Below, one piece after another: positions 35,032 through 44,301 of a stretch of DNA of 57,159 bases. A model generated the notes under the pieces. The model worked only from the letters and a program-made list of their open reading frames with translations. It made no database searches and was not told the origin of the DNA. Position 1 is the first letter of the stretch, and the number at the start of each line of letters is the position of its first letter. The position numbers and the translations under genes were made by a program. Where the stretch lies: positions 1-57,159 of the forward strand of contig CANLTI010000030.1 in NCBI GenBank assembly GCA_947494095.1. The letters are read 5' to 3'. The DNA comes from an uncultured Pseudomonadales bacterium (GTDB lineage Bacteria; Pseudomonadota; Gammaproteobacteria; Pseudomonadales; Cellvibrionaceae).

Positions 35032-37152
35032 ATGGTTAACCTACACCCTCGTAACCTCTATCGTGCCACCCCTCTAGCGATGGCTGTTGCTGCATTAAGC
35101 GGCCAAGCTATTGCCGAGAGCCCTCAAAATAATGAAGAGGCGACTTCATCGCGCATGGAGATGGTTGTTGTTACGGGTTATGCCACTGGCGGTCTCGATT
35201 CCGAGATTACCGCTGATGCCATTGAAGGCATGATTGCCCTGGATATGGCCGATATGTTTCGTGTTGATCCTGTGATTAGTGCCGGCGGCGCTGTGAGTGC
35301 CGGGCAAAAAATTGTTGTTCGCAATATTGGTGAAGACGCCTTAAATATTTCGATTGATGGCGCTGATCAAACAAACGGCGTATTTCATCATTCAGGTCGC
35401 ATTGCTTTGGACCCCCAGTTATTAAAGCGTGTAGAAATTGAAGCCGGCCCCGGTAGTGCAACGGCAGGTCCTGGTGCGTTGGGTGGCTCGGTTCACTTTA
35501 CGACGAAAGATCCGAGTGATTTGCTCACTGGTGATAATCAACTAGGCGGCTTGGTTCGCAGTAGTCATTTTTCGAATGGTGATGGCGGTAAGTTAAGTGC
35601 TACGATTTTAGGGCAGGCTGGGGAAGTGTTTAGCGGTATGTTGAGTGTAGGAAGCTCTAATCGCAACACCTTAAAAGATGGTGATGGCAATGATATTTTA
35701 GGGACAGCCTCGGAGCAATCTTTGGGTTTTGCTAAAGCCGTTTTTGACTTGTCGCCGTCGCAAAATTTATCAATCAGCTATGAAAGTATCGAAGAGAAAG
35801 GCGACTTACCTTATAAAACCGAATGGACTATTGGTAGTGGTGCCAACGAAACTGATTTTAGTGCAACCAAAATCACGCGTAAAACCTCAACGCTGAATTA
35901 TGCATGGCTGCCGGCTGATAATGATCTTATTAATTTTAAAATGACGGCCTACGCAACCAAAAGTATACAGCAGCGTGGTTATGGCGGTGAAATGGGTACC
36001 GGTGTTGGCAGAACTGAGAGTACGGGTTTAAACCTTCAAAATACAAGTCAATTAGCCAATAATACGATGATTTACGGCATTAATTATCGTGATGATAAAG
36101 CGGTATTTACCGATGACTATCAAGAATTTGACTCAGTGACGAATGAATGGATGCAGTACCCTAGCTTTTCAAATGAAAGTGGTGGTGTTACGGGTTTATA
36201 TATTCAAGACATTCTTACTCTAATGAATGAGTCTTTGACGTTATCAGGCGGTGCTCGTTACGATGAATATGATTTTACAAATAATGATGGGGTGACGTTT
36301 GACGATAGCGGTGCGTCGCTCAATGTAAGTGCTAACTATATCATCGCTGATGGGCTATCAGTCAGTGCAGGTTACGCAGAAGCTTTGCGCGGTGTTGAGG
36401 CTTCTGACCCTTACAAAGCAGTTTCTGTTAAAGGGTATGAGTCTGGTCTTCAGGCCGAAAGCTCAACTAATACTGAGCTTGCTATTGAGTATCAGCGCAG
36501 CGGCTTTACTTCGGCGCTAGGTTTTTTTAGTACCATTATCTCGGATGCAATTATTGCATCATCGCCTATTGCTGATGACAATGATGGCTGGGTAAATCCT
36601 ATCGGAGGTCCTATCAGTGTTGCCCCTTGGGGTAAAATCATTGCCAATTTGGATGGTGATATGGAAACAGAAGGTTACTCGTTAGACGTGGGCTATCAAG
36701 GCGCGGTTGCGGGTATTACTGCGAGCTACTTGAGCGCGGAAACTACCGTTGACGGCGAGAAAGCAACGCGCTATTTATGGGCTGGAAAGTTTAATAATAT
36801 CGGGGATACGCTGGTTTTGAATGCTTTTTGGGATGTGTCTCAAAACGTAAAGTTGGGCTGGACGATTGAGTCTGTACAAAAAATTGATGATATTAAGCAA
36901 ACGCAATATGTTGGTGGTGAGTCGTTAACGGTTGTTAAGCCCAGTTATACCGTGCATGACCTTTCTATTAATTGGAGCCCGCTAGAGGATGAATCATTAA
37001 CGCTCAATTTAGTGCTTAGAAATGCATTTAACGAGCAATACTTAAGCCATGCGGCTGTGGAGGATTACAGTGAAAATGCGGGTTGGGAGCGCTTGCGTGG
37101 GCAATATGATGTAGGTCGTGATATACGTTTGAGTATGGGTTATCAGTTTTAG
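35032..37152 (+). CDS. TonB-dependent siderophore receptor
   Basis: 706 aa from ATG 35032, which has GGAG nine bases before it; an ATG 15 bp upstream is also in frame. The signal peptide ends in GQAIA-ESPQ. A TonB-box-like MEMVVVTG opens the plug domain (about 45-170; IVVRNIGEDALNISIDGADQ, GPGALGGSVHF). The barrel follows and ends in the usual aromatic residue (RLSMGYQF). It would import the ferric petrobactin-like siderophore. Substrate is inferred from the neighbouring biosynthetic operon and shared promoter design. Confidence 0.92.
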   Translation: MVNLHPRNLYRATPLAMAVAALSGQAIAESPQNNEEATSSRMEMVVVTGYATGGLDSEITADAIEGMIALDMADMFRVDPVISAGGAVSAGQKIVVRNIGEDALNISIDGADQTNGVFHHSGRIALDPQLLKRVEIEAGPGSATAGPGALGGSVHFTTKDPSDLLTGDNQLGGLVRSSHFSNGDGGKLSATILGQAGEVFSGMLSVGSSNRNTLKDGDGNDILGTASEQSLGFAKAVFDLSPSQNLSISYESIEEKGDLPYKTEWTIGSGANETDFSATKITRKTSTLNYAWLPADNDLINFKMTAYATKSIQQRGYGGEMGTGVGRTESTGLNLQNTSQLANNTMIYGINYRDDKAVFTDDYQEFDSVTNEWMQYPSFSNESGGVTGLYIQDILTLMNESLTLSGGARYDEYDFTNNDGVTFDDSGASLNVSANYIIADGLSVSAGYAEALRGVEASDPYKAVSVKGYESGLQAESSTNTELAIEYQRSGFTSALGFFSTIISDAIIASSPIADDNDGWVNPIGGPISVAPWGKIIANLDGDMETEGYSLDVGYQGAVAGITASYLSAETTVDGEKATRYLWAGKFNNIGDTLVLNAFWDVSQNVKLGWTIESVQKIDDIKQTQYVGGESLTVVKPSYTVHDLSINWSPLEDESLTLNLVLRNAFNEQYLSHAAVEDYSENAGWERLRGQYDVGRDIRLSMGYQF

Positions 37153-37190
37153 AGGATCTTCTTTTAGAGGATCTTCTTTTAGTGAGTCCT
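37151..37190 (+). repeat. Two-unit tandem repeat at the receptor stop
   Basis: AGAGGATCTTCTTTT occurs twice in direct succession right after the receptor stop codon. It is a recent local duplication with no visible function. Confidence 0.7.
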
Positions 37191-37215
37191 CATGATTTTA
37201 TTTTCCCCCTCATTA

Positions 37216-37244
37216 GCCGCGTCTGTGTACGCGGCATTTTTTTG
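37216..37244 (+). terminator. Terminator of the receptor gene
   Basis: Stem GCCGCGT / ACGCGGC with a 6-nt loop, followed by ATTTTTTT. A classic rho-independent terminator 64 bp after the stop codon. Confidence 0.85.
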
Positions 37245-37262
37245 TCTGCTAATAGGCGAGGC

Positions 37263-37470
37263 TTAAAGACGAGGAAAAAATACATAATCCAATAATACGT
37301 GTTTTCTATTTCTACTCCTCTGCTCGATATTATGCTCTTGCAATGTCCAAGCGGCTCCTGCTCGATGCGTTGGTCAAATCGTTTACGCCCCAGCATGCGC
37401 CCCTTCGAGCGGCTTGCCGAGAAAACAGAACCCTAACTAATTGGACAAACTATTATTGCCTCGCCCCTGA
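37263..37470. repeat. Family B inverted-repeat element, copy B4 (long form, diverged)
   Basis: About 208 bp. The right end TATTATTGCCTCGCCCCT is intact and the left end is TTAAAGACGAGG. It keeps the hairpin GATATT-ATGCTCTTGC-AATGTC (37326-37347) and a damaged second hairpin. It fills the spacer between the receptor terminator and the convergent PepSY gene. Confidence 0.85.
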
Positions 37471-37514
37471 ATAAGTGGCTCTCAAGCGTATTGAGGTTTT
37501 ATACTGGTTTTATA

Positions 37515-39170
37515 CTACAGGCCTTTTGTGATGTTTCTCTTATATATTGTGTAGCTACTATGCTGAGTCTTCGGCTGAGGGCTCGGCTGGGTTTGAAGTG
37601 TTGTATCACGAATTTTTTTTGCGCAAAATATTAGCGTAAGTGCAGTAATCAAAATACTAAAAGATACACCAAAAGGTTGGGCGAAGCCTGCATGCCATAG
37701 CTGAATAAGACTGGTTTGGGTTGCTGTAGCATCCATTAGTACAATAAACAGGCAAATGCTTGCGCAGGCTAGGCAGGCATGGTGAATTATTTTAAGTGGT
37801 TGAGTATTTAAAAAGCTAATAATGACGCATGTCAGTAAAGTAAGGAAAAAGCTTAGTACCACATAGTCTGCTCGGCCAGCCATGGTTACCGGGAGTAGGC
37901 GTTCAAACATAAAGGCTGCAGCCGTTGCTACAATGACACCCATACAGCCGCCTAAAGTGAGTGCGCGCGTTAACGCGAGTATTTTAGGGTGGTGAGCTCT
38001 TTTTTGTCGCTTAATAACCCAGAGTAGGTTGCCAGCCACTATCATTGCGCAAACCGCTATGGCTAAAACAAAGTAGATAAAGCGCAAGTCTAGGCCTGCA
38101 AAATCGGCCATATGTAAACTCAATAATAAGTCGACATTATTCGAAAAGTTATTATCGTCTTGAGTGTCATAGGTTTGGGTTTGGACGTGATAGTTGGTAT
38201 TAATTTTATCGGCGAAGCCATCGCCGCGCACGCCAAAAAATTGAAAGGTTGCATTTTTGTCATTGTAATTATGTAGGCGAATAGAGTGAATGCTGCCATT
38301 GTTATCGCGTGCTATTTGTTGAGCGATAGCATCAATGCTTGGCATGGGGTGCGCAATATTGGCAGGCTCAGGGATGGTGCTGGTGTAGCCCGAGTCGCGA
38401 GTCATGGCTGCGTTATCACCTTGGTAGAGTACTTTAAGTGTGGGGATTTCAAAGATAATGCCGAGGTTAAACATGAGCCCTGTTAGCGCGTACATAATTC
38501 CGTAGGGCAGGCTAATTACGCCAATAACATTGTGAAGGTCATTGGCTTGATGTCGTTGAGTGCCTTGGGTACGATATAAAAAGAAGTGACGGATTATTTT
38601 TTTAAATTGAATGACGAGGCCTGTGAGCAGTACCACCATAAAAAAGAAGCACACCATGCCGACTAAGTATCGGCCTTGAGGGAGTTTTAGCGTAAAGTGC
38701 ATTTCATTTAAAAACCCCGCTAATTGGAATGGTGAATTGTCGGCTAGGGTATTACCGGTGGCGGGGTCAATAATTAAAGCTTCATAGTGCCGATTGAGAG
38801 GAGTGTTTTTGGGTGTTGCGGTGTCGCTGTTGTTAATGTTGTTGTTGATGCTGTTGTTTGGAGTGACGGCCTGCTCAATCACAGGGATATAGACATTGAG
38901 GTAGGGGTGATGATTGGAGGCGGGACTGATAAACAGTCTGCGACTATTATCAAAATTCATGGTTTTAATGTGTTTGTTAATCAGTGGCGTTAAAGGTACT
39001 TGCGGTGTGTTTTGAGGTATAGGAAATTGAGGCATCGCTGCCCAGTGGTCTACCTCGGGATGAAATAATGTAATGGCACCGGTCCAAAAAATAATAAAAA
39101 GTGGGATAGAAATAAGAAGCCCAAGCCAGCCGTGAGCATCTACAGCGTTGCGGAGTGTCTCTGGTTTCAT
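37515..39170 (-). CDS. PepSY-associated membrane protein, putative ferric-siderophore processing
   Basis: 551 aa. The family N-terminus is DAHGWLGLLISIPLFIIFWTGAITLFHP (first membrane helix), followed by a periplasmic PepSY-type domain. Further helices lie at about 160-180, 215-240, 330-350 and in the last third, where a cluster of hydrophobic segments ends the protein. A poly-Asn stretch lies near residue 105. Relatives stand next to TonB receptors and are thought to reduce or process ferric siderophores at the inner membrane. It overlaps the 86-aa gene by ATGA. The reductase role is inference. Confidence 0.82.
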   Translation of the reverse strand: MKPETLRNAVDAHGWLGLLISIPLFIIFWTGAITLFHPEVDHWAAMPQFPIPQNTPQVPLTPLINKHIKTMNFDNSRRLFISPASNHHPYLNVYIPVIEQAVTPNNSINNNINNSDTATPKNTPLNRHYEALIIDPATGNTLADNSPFQLAGFLNEMHFTLKLPQGRYLVGMVCFFFMVVLLTGLVIQFKKIIRHFFLYRTQGTQRHQANDLHNVIGVISLPYGIMYALTGLMFNLGIIFEIPTLKVLYQGDNAAMTRDSGYTSTIPEPANIAHPMPSIDAIAQQIARDNNGSIHSIRLHNYNDKNATFQFFGVRGDGFADKINTNYHVQTQTYDTQDDNNFSNNVDLLLSLHMADFAGLDLRFIYFVLAIAVCAMIVAGNLLWVIKRQKRAHHPKILALTRALTLGGCMGVIVATAAAFMFERLLPVTMAGRADYVVLSFFLTLLTCVIISFLNTQPLKIIHHACLACASICLFIVLMDATATQTSLIQLWHAGFAQPFGVSFSILITALTLIFCAKKIRDTTLQTQPSPQPKTQHSSYTIYKRNITKGL

Positions 39171-39427
39171 GGTGTTATTCTCAGGGCAAAAAAGGTATTA
39201 ATACTGGCCGATACCACCAGTACGGGTAAAGAAATGACAAGTAGTTGCTTTAAGTTGATGTAGCAATAAAAAACAGTGGCTAAAGCTGACCATAAAATAA
39301 AGCCGCCAACAAAACTTAATAAGGCGTAGTTCGCTCGCTCGATGGGGGTTAATAAGCCGATATTAAGCATTAATGAGCTGTTGAGTGCGCCGGCTAAAAA
39401 AACAGCGAGCAGTGTCCTAAACCACAT
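39167..39427 (-). CDS. Small inner-membrane protein of the PepSY operon (DUF3649-like)
   Basis: 86 aa with about three hydrophobic helices. GGAGGA stands eight bases before the ATG. It overlaps the upstream 113-aa gene by 11 nt and the PepSY gene by 4 nt, so the three are one translational unit. Size and position match the DUF3649 member found with PepSY and DUF3325 genes near iron receptors; the sequence itself is too hydrophobic for a firm assignment. Confidence 0.65.
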   Translation of the reverse strand: MWFRTLLAVFLAGALNSSLMLNIGLLTPIERANYALLSFVGGFILWSALATVFYCYINLKQLLVISLPVLVVSASINTFFALRITP

Positions 39428-39758
39428 GGGCTCCTCCTAGTATCGATACGAGCAAGGCGATGGCACTGCCGACGATAAAAACTCTTTTTAGGTTGGGGCG
39501 GTGAGGCGGTAATAGCGTCAGAATAATTAAGTTCATCATCCATATGCCTAATAAAATAATAAAGGCCATTAAGCTGTGGTGGTTGAATGACAGCAAGCTA
39601 AAAGCGAGTGTGGCTGTCACAATAAAAAGTAAGCCGGTCACTTTAGCGGGTAGAGGCTGGTTGATGAGTGGTTGTTGTGGCGATGATAAGTAAATGCCGA
39701 GGCAGCTGGCCCAAGATAATTGTAGGGCTATAATTTTGAAGGCGATATCCATAACCAT
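39417..39758 (-). CDS. Small inner-membrane protein of the PepSY operon (DUF3325-like)
   Basis: 113 aa with about three to four membrane helices (IIALQLSWASCLGIYL, VTGLLFIVTATLAFSLL, LMAFIILLGIWMMNLIIL, VFIVGSAIALLVSILGG). The QLSWASCLGIYLSSPQQ start is typical of DUF3325 proteins as I remember them. First gene of the minus-strand operon, with GAGAG before the ATG. Its function is unknown, presumably in siderophore-iron handling with the PepSY protein. Confidence 0.65.
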   Translation of the reverse strand: MVMDIAFKIIALQLSWASCLGIYLSSPQQPLINQPLPAKVTGLLFIVTATLAFSLLSFNHHSLMAFIILLGIWMMNLIILTLLPPHRPNLKRVFIVGSAIALLVSILGGAHVV

Positions 39759-39942
39759 AAAGCTCTCATGTCGATCGTATTTGAGTGTGCACGTTGCGAT
39801 GAGTCAATACTGAAGATAATAAAAAGTGCAGGCGGGCTTTAAGCTTAACGCTGTACGCGCCTAGCGGTTTTATTACTGCGCGATGAGCCGCGGTGGTTGG
39901 TGCATTGTGATTGGTGTCATTTGGCAAACTATATGCGTGGCT

Positions 39943-40002
39943 ATAATACGCGTAGGCTTATATGAAGTCTGTAAAGTGCGCGGCGTCGTTACATTTATTA
40001 CA
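39943..40002 (-). promoter_or_regulatory. PepSY operon promoter with TGTAAT-AAA-TGTAAC repeat
   Basis: On the minus strand TGTAAT-AAA-TGTAAC covers 40002 to 39988. A TATTAT at 39948-39943 is about 39 bp downstream, close to the repeat to -10 distance at the asb promoter (35 bp). I see no Fur-like box here. The gene starts 185 bp further on. A TATAAT on the plus strand overlaps this -10, so direction is not certain. Confidence 0.5.
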
Positions 40003-40013
40003 TTGTTGTTATG

Positions 40014-40160
40014 TCGCTATTCAAAGTTACCGAAATTGGGCCCTGGGCCGCTCAAGCCATCTACGACTTTGTGCCCCTCAAGGCTCGGCGCTTAAATGCC
40101 CAGAAAATAATCTATCAGTATCCTGTCAGCCGAGGCTTATCGGTTGAGCTGAATAGTTAC
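40014..40160 (+). repeat. Family A element, copy A5
   Basis: About 147 bp with ends CTATTCAAAGTTACCG and CTGAATAGTTAC. It is shorter than A4 because the hairpin block after GACTTTGTG is missing: the sequence goes straight to AAGGCTCGGCGCTTAAATGCCCAG. The outer CTGGGC/GCCCAG pairing remains. 40161-40295 shows no gene. Confidence 0.85.
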
Positions 40161-40297
40161 TTTGTTTGTAGGGTATTGTGCAGGGGGGTTGCAGGGTGTT
40201 GTGCTTTGCTACCTTTGCAGGCTGTTTGTGATGGTAGGCTGCGTAGTGTTTGTGATATGTGGGAGGGCTTTGCAAAGTGGGGTGTTTTTGATGGACG

Positions 40298-40328
40298 AAA
40301 AAAAAGGCTGCACAAGGCAACCTTTTTT
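40298..40328 (-). terminator. Terminator of the first tRNA-Ser
   Basis: On the minus strand AAAAGGTTGC-CTTGT-GCAGCCTTTT with a U tract. The stem contains one G-U pair. The second copy is at 40628-40658. Confidence 0.8.
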
Positions 40329-40352
40329 ATGTCTGCATCGAGTGCAGTAATA

Positions 40353-40440
40353 TGGCGGAGAAGCAGGGATTCGAACCCTGGGAGCTTTAACACTCAACGG
40401 TTTTCAAGACCGCCGCTTTCGACCACTCAGCCACCTCTCC
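40353..40440 (-). tRNA. tRNA-Ser(TGA), copy 1
   Basis: 88 nt including encoded CCA. The acceptor GGAGAGG pairs with CTTCTCC, discriminator G. The anticodon loop CTTGAAA gives TGA (decodes UCA-type serine codons). The long variable arm is typical of tRNA-Ser. Promoter on the minus strand: TTGCGA (40475-40480), 16 bp, TAAAAT (40453-40458), then GCGCG. Confidence 0.95.
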
Positions 40441-40627
40441 GGAATGACGCGCATTTTACATTCTTTTTAAAGTTTCGCAACCCTTTGATAGTAAAGAAGA
40501 AAAATAAAGTGTATTTGGAGTTGTTTGGGGGGAGTTAGCCGTGCGGGTGAAGAGGGTAGACAGCGAAAGGTTTGAGTCGCTGCTGGCTTGGCGCCCTTGC
40601 TTTGTATGGCTGGCTTTTTGATAGGCG

Positions 40628-40658
40628 AAAAAAAAGGCTGCACAAGGCAACCTTTTTT
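40628..40658 (-). terminator. Terminator of the second tRNA-Ser
   Basis: Same hairpin and U tract as at 40298-40328, as part of the duplicated unit. Confidence 0.8.
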
Positions 40659-40682
40659 ATGTCTGCATCAAGTGCAGTAATA

Positions 40683-40770
40683 TGGCGGAGAAGCAGGGAT
40701 TCGAACCCTGGGAGCTTTAACACTCAACGGTTTTCAAGACCGCCGCTTTCGACCACTCAGCCACCTCTCC
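40683..40770 (-). tRNA. tRNA-Ser(TGA), copy 2
   Basis: The tRNA sequence is identical to that at 40353-40440. Its own promoter on the minus strand is TTGCGC (40805-40810), 16 bp, TAGAAT (40783-40788), followed by GCGCG, slightly better than that of copy 1. Confidence 0.95.
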
Positions 40771-40927
40771 GGAATGACGCGCATTCTACATTCTTTTTGG
40801 TGTTGCGCAAGCGCTTGATTCTAAAAAATTAATTATTTTTTAATAATGCTCAAAAGATGTAACATTTGGCTGCAATGCAGACAGATAGAGTGCTTTTATC
40901 GTATCTGAATTGCAGCCAATGCCAACC

Positions 40928-41137
40928 TAAGGGGCGAGGAAAAAATACATTATCCAATAATACTTGTTTGCTGCTTCCTCTCCTCGACATTATGCTCCTG
41001 CAATGTCTAATAAGGGGCTCCTGCCCCGATGCGTTGCTCAAAGCGTTACATGCCCCGGCATGCGCCCCTTCGAGCGCCTTGCCGAGAAAACAGAACCCTA
41101 CGTCTAATTGGACAAACTATTATTGCCTCGCCCCTAA
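40928..41137. repeat. Family B inverted-repeat element, copy B5 (long form, intact)
   Basis: About 210 bp, ends TAAGGGGCGAGG and CCTCGCCCCTAA, the best preserved long copy. It contains GACATT-ATGCTCCTGC-AATGTC (40986-41007), GGGG-CTCCTG-CCCC (41014-41027) and the CATGCC-CC-GGCATG palindrome. Further arms (TTGTTTTCT near the left, AGAAAACAG near the right) let the whole element fold on itself. Its right end contains the stop codon of rne. Confidence 0.92.
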
Positions 41138-44100
41138 GCTTCGCTATCTGCGCTGGCCAATTGACCGCGAGGGTCATTGGTAGCTCGTGCTAGCGGGCGA
41201 GGGTTGCGCGTAATGTCGGCATTTAAAGCGGTGTCAAGCGGTAAGCCTTCGGTAATATTCGCAGGTACAGTCGTTACGCTAACAGTGACGGGGCTAGGGT
41301 TTTTTCTAGGGTCGTTGTTAGCGCGGGTGTAAACCGGCTTAGCGATAGGTGCCTGAGGCTTTTTGGCTTGAGCATCTTGCTGCGAGCTTGAAGCGGTTTT
41401 GGGTGCCGCTTTTGGTGATGCAGCTGCTGGTGGCGCAGGCTGTGCTTTGGGCGCTTGTGTTGCTACTGTTGCCGATGTAGCGTCTGCTGGTGCAGTTGGT
41501 GCAGTTGATGGTGATGTTGTTGCTGCCGGTGCAGCCGTTGGCGCTGTTGTAGGCTCTGGCGCCGCAGGTTCTTGGGTTGTGCTTGATACCTGTGTGCTCG
41601 GTGTTGCTTGAGTGTGCTCGGTGGTGGCTACGGGTGTGGTTTGCGCAGTCTCGGTTTTAGGGTCGAGCAAACTGAGTGCTTCACTGAGCGCAGCTTCTGC
41701 TTTTTTGGCAGATTCTGTTTGGGCCTTAGGGGCTTCTTCGGGCGCTACTGTATGAGATTTGCGCGCTTTGGCGGGCGCATCTTTTACGGCAGTTTGCGGT
41801 TTGGCTTCTGTGGCCGGCTGGGTCTGGGCTTGTGATTCAGGTTGCTTTTTGGTTTCGGCCCTTATTTTGGGTTCAGCGGGAGTTTTAGGTTCAGTAGGCG
41901 TTTTTGGCTCGGGCTGAGTTTTAGTCTGCGCGGCAGGTGTGTTTGCGACGGTATTGCCCTCTGGCGTAGCGCCTGATTGCTCGGTATTACCCTCGGTTTC
42001 GTTGGTGCGGTCTCTGCGGCCACGGCCCCCACGAGTGCGGCGCTTACGTGCTGGGCGCTCGCTTTCATCGCCTTGCTGCGGTGCTGCGGCGGGTTGGACT
42101 TGACCTTCTGCAGTATCAATCGCCTCATTGACTTGGCTGTTAAGGGCCTCTTCAGTGGGTTGGGTCACATTGCCGCGCTTGCGCTCTTGTGGGCGTGTGC
42201 GACGATTGTTAGGGCGCTTGGGTGGTTGGTTTTCGTTGCGGGCTGTACCCGTGCTTTGCTCGTTGTTTTGATTGTTGTTTTGATCGTTGTTTTGCTCGGT
42301 ATTGTCATCGCGATTACGATTTTGATTGTTGCCGTTGCGGCGATTGCGATTTTTACCGCGCGCACCACGTGCGTTTTCACCGCGTGCGTCATCGCGATTA
42401 GCCTGTTTCTTTTCAGACTCTTGGTAGAAGTTGTCGCCATTAAGGTTATCAACAATCTCGTCAGACTCGGTACTGTTTTGGCGTTGATCGCGTCGGCCAT
42501 TGCGTGGGTTGCGGTTGTTGTTGCGTGGACGACGGTTGCCTTTATCGTGACTGCGATGTTTGTTGTGGCCTGTTTTCTCTTCTTTTTTGGGCTCCTCTGG
42601 GGTGCTTTTGAAGAGGTTAGCGACAAGCTCAATCAGTTTTGACAGCATGTTGGGTTTGGCTTTTTTGGCCTCTGCTGGTTTGGCGGTAGGTTCTTCGACT
42701 TGCGGTGGTGGAGATACTTGCGTGACCAATGGCTTTTTGGCTACGAAGTTCTCTTTTTTGGCTTCGCTGGCAATTTCTTCGGCTTGAGGGTCGGGCAGGT
42801 CGATTTTGTAGCTTTGCTGGCTATCGGTTTCGTCATCGCGAATGCGCTGTACGTCGTAGTGAGGTGTAACCATTTGCTCGTTCGGCAAAATAACAACGCG
42901 CGTTTTATGGCGTGTTTCTATATTGCTAATAGCTGTGCGCTTTTCGTTGAGCAGGTAAGTGGCTACAGGTACGGGCACAACGGTGCGTATCTCGGCGCTG
43001 CGCTCTTTTTTGGCTTCTTCTTCGACGATGCGCAAAATAGACAGTGCCAATGAGCGGGTACTGCGAATAGTGCCTTGGCCGGTACAGCGCGGACACATTT
43101 TAGAGGTGGTTTCTTCGAGTGACGGGCGCAAGCGCTGACGCGACATTTCGAGTAAACCAAAGCGTGAGATTTTACCAATTTGTACGCGTGCACGATCCAT
43201 GCTGAGTGCATCACGCATGCGATTTTCAACTTCGCGACGGTTGCGATCGGGGTGCATATCAATAAAATCGATCACCACAAGGCCGCCAATATCACGAAGG
43301 CGCATTTGACGCGCAATTTCGTCGGCGGCTTCTAGGTTGGTTGCCAGTGCGGTTTCTTCGATGTCGCCGCCTTTAGTGGCGCGGGCCGAGTTAATATCGA
43401 TAGACACTAGCGCTTCTGTGGGGTCGATAACAATTGAGCCGCCTGAAGGGAGTTTAACCTCGCGCTCAAAGGCAGTTTCGATTTGCCCTTCAATTTGGAA
43501 GCGATTAAAAAGTGGTACTTCTTCGTTGTAGTACTTAATTTTGTGTTTTTCTTGTGGCATAACCTGTTGCACAAATTCGAGGGCGCGCTCGAAGTCGGCT
43601 TTGGTATCAACAACCACTTCGCCAATGTCGGGGCGTAAGTAATCGCGAATAGCGCGAATAATCACGTTGCTTTCTTGAAACAAAAACTCAGGGGCTTTAA
43701 CGGTTTTAGAGGCGTCGGCGATAGACTGCCATACGCGTACGAGGTAGTTAAAGTCGTTTTGTAGGTCAATGGCGCTACGGCCAACACCCGCTGTACGTAC
43801 AATCAGGCTCATGCCTTTTGGGATGTCGAGTGTGCTGAGTGCGTCTTTGAGTTGGCTGCGGTCTTCGCCGTCGATACGGCGAGAAATGCCACCGCCACGA
43901 GGATTGTTGGGCATGAGCACAAGATAGCGACCGGCAAGGCTGACAAAAGTGGTTAGTGCTGCGCCTTTATTGCCGCGCTCTTCTTTGTCAACTTGCACAA
44001 TGACTTCTGTGCCTTCTTTGACGAATTCTTTGATGCGGCCGCGCTCGTTGCCTTTGCCGTCGCCGGTAAAGTATTCACGGGCAATTTCTTTGAGCGGTAA

Positions 44101-44301
44101 AAAGCCGTGACGCTCGGCGCCATAGTCAACAAAGGCGGCTTCTAAGCTGGGCTCTACGCGGGTAATCTTACCTTTATAAATGTTAGATTTTTTTTGTTCG
44201 CGCTGTTGGTTTTCGATATCTAGGTCATAAAGCCATTGGCCATCGACAAGGGCGACACGGACTTCTTCAGGTTGACTGGCATTGATCAGCATTCTTTTCA
44301 T
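41134..44301 (-). CDS. rne: Ribonuclease E
   Basis: 1055 aa. The S1 domain covers about residues 35-125 ([21 protein letters not shown]). The catalytic centre has [13 protein letters not shown] and [18 protein letters not shown], holding the two metal-binding Asp. The zinc link is [13 protein letters not shown]. From about residue 500 the protein is a disordered scaffold: N/R-rich in the middle (RNA binding) and P/A/T/E-rich after that, the region that assembles the degradosome. It initiates mRNA decay and matures rRNA and tRNA. The last codons GAA GCT are followed by TAG provided by element B5, so the original C-terminus may have been altered. Confidence 0.97.
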   Translation of the reverse strand: MKRMLINASQPEEVRVALVDGQWLYDLDIENQQREQKKSNIYKGKITRVEPSLEAAFVDYGAERHGFLPLKEIAREYFTGDGKGNERGRIKEFVKEGTEVIVQVDKEERGNKGAALTTFVSLAGRYLVLMPNNPRGGGISRRIDGEDRSQLKDALSTLDIPKGMSLIVRTAGVGRSAIDLQNDFNYLVRVWQSIADASKTVKAPEFLFQESNVIIRAIRDYLRPDIGEVVVDTKADFERALEFVQQVMPQEKHKIKYYNEEVPLFNRFQIEGQIETAFEREVKLPSGGSIVIDPTEALVSIDINSARATKGGDIEETALATNLEAADEIARQMRLRDIGGLVVIDFIDMHPDRNRREVENRMRDALSMDRARVQIGKISRFGLLEMSRQRLRPSLEETTSKMCPRCTGQGTIRSTRSLALSILRIVEEEAKKERSAEIRTVVPVPVATYLLNEKRTAISNIETRHKTRVVILPNEQMVTPHYDVQRIRDDETDSQQSYKIDLPDPQAEEIASEAKKENFVAKKPLVTQVSPPPQVEEPTAKPAEAKKAKPNMLSKLIELVANLFKSTPEEPKKEEKTGHNKHRSHDKGNRRPRNNNRNPRNGRRDQRQNSTESDEIVDNLNGDNFYQESEKKQANRDDARGENARGARGKNRNRRNGNNQNRNRDDNTEQNNDQNNNQNNEQSTGTARNENQPPKRPNNRRTRPQERKRGNVTQPTEEALNSQVNEAIDTAEGQVQPAAAPQQGDESERPARKRRTRGGRGRRDRTNETEGNTEQSGATPEGNTVANTPAAQTKTQPEPKTPTEPKTPAEPKIRAETKKQPESQAQTQPATEAKPQTAVKDAPAKARKSHTVAPEEAPKAQTESAKKAEAALSEALSLLDPKTETAQTTPVATTEHTQATPSTQVSSTTQEPAAPEPTTAPTAAPAATTSPSTAPTAPADATSATVATQAPKAQPAPPAAASPKAAPKTASSSQQDAQAKKPQAPIAKPVYTRANNDPRKNPSPVTVSVTTVPANITEGLPLDTALNADITRNPRPLARATNDPRGQLASADSEA

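Larger units (their letters stand above)
40296..40468. repeat. Tandem-duplicated tRNA-Ser unit, first copy
   Basis: 173 bp identical to 40626-40798 apart from two bases that I can see. The unit holds terminator, tRNA-Ser and the -10 region of its promoter, so both copies can be expressed. Confidence 0.9.
40626..40798. repeat. Tandem-duplicated tRNA-Ser unit, second copy
   Basis: Second copy of the 173-bp unit, offset 330 bp. The 157 bp between the units are unrelated to the unit itself. Confidence 0.9.

Noticed and set aside
36329..36520. Small frame inside the receptor gene
   Set aside because: A shadow of the TonB-dependent receptor in another frame without a start site.
40157..40832. Several frames over the tRNA-Ser region
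   Set aside because: They translate tRNA genes and terminators and occur twice only because the unit is duplicated.
40866..41183. Open frame of 105 codons overlapping the end of rne
   Set aside because: It is translation of element B5 and antisense rne sequence.
41399..42642. Long plus-strand frames rich in Ala, Gly, Val
   Set aside because: They are antisense to the low-complexity C-terminal scaffold of rne, whose composition keeps several frames open.
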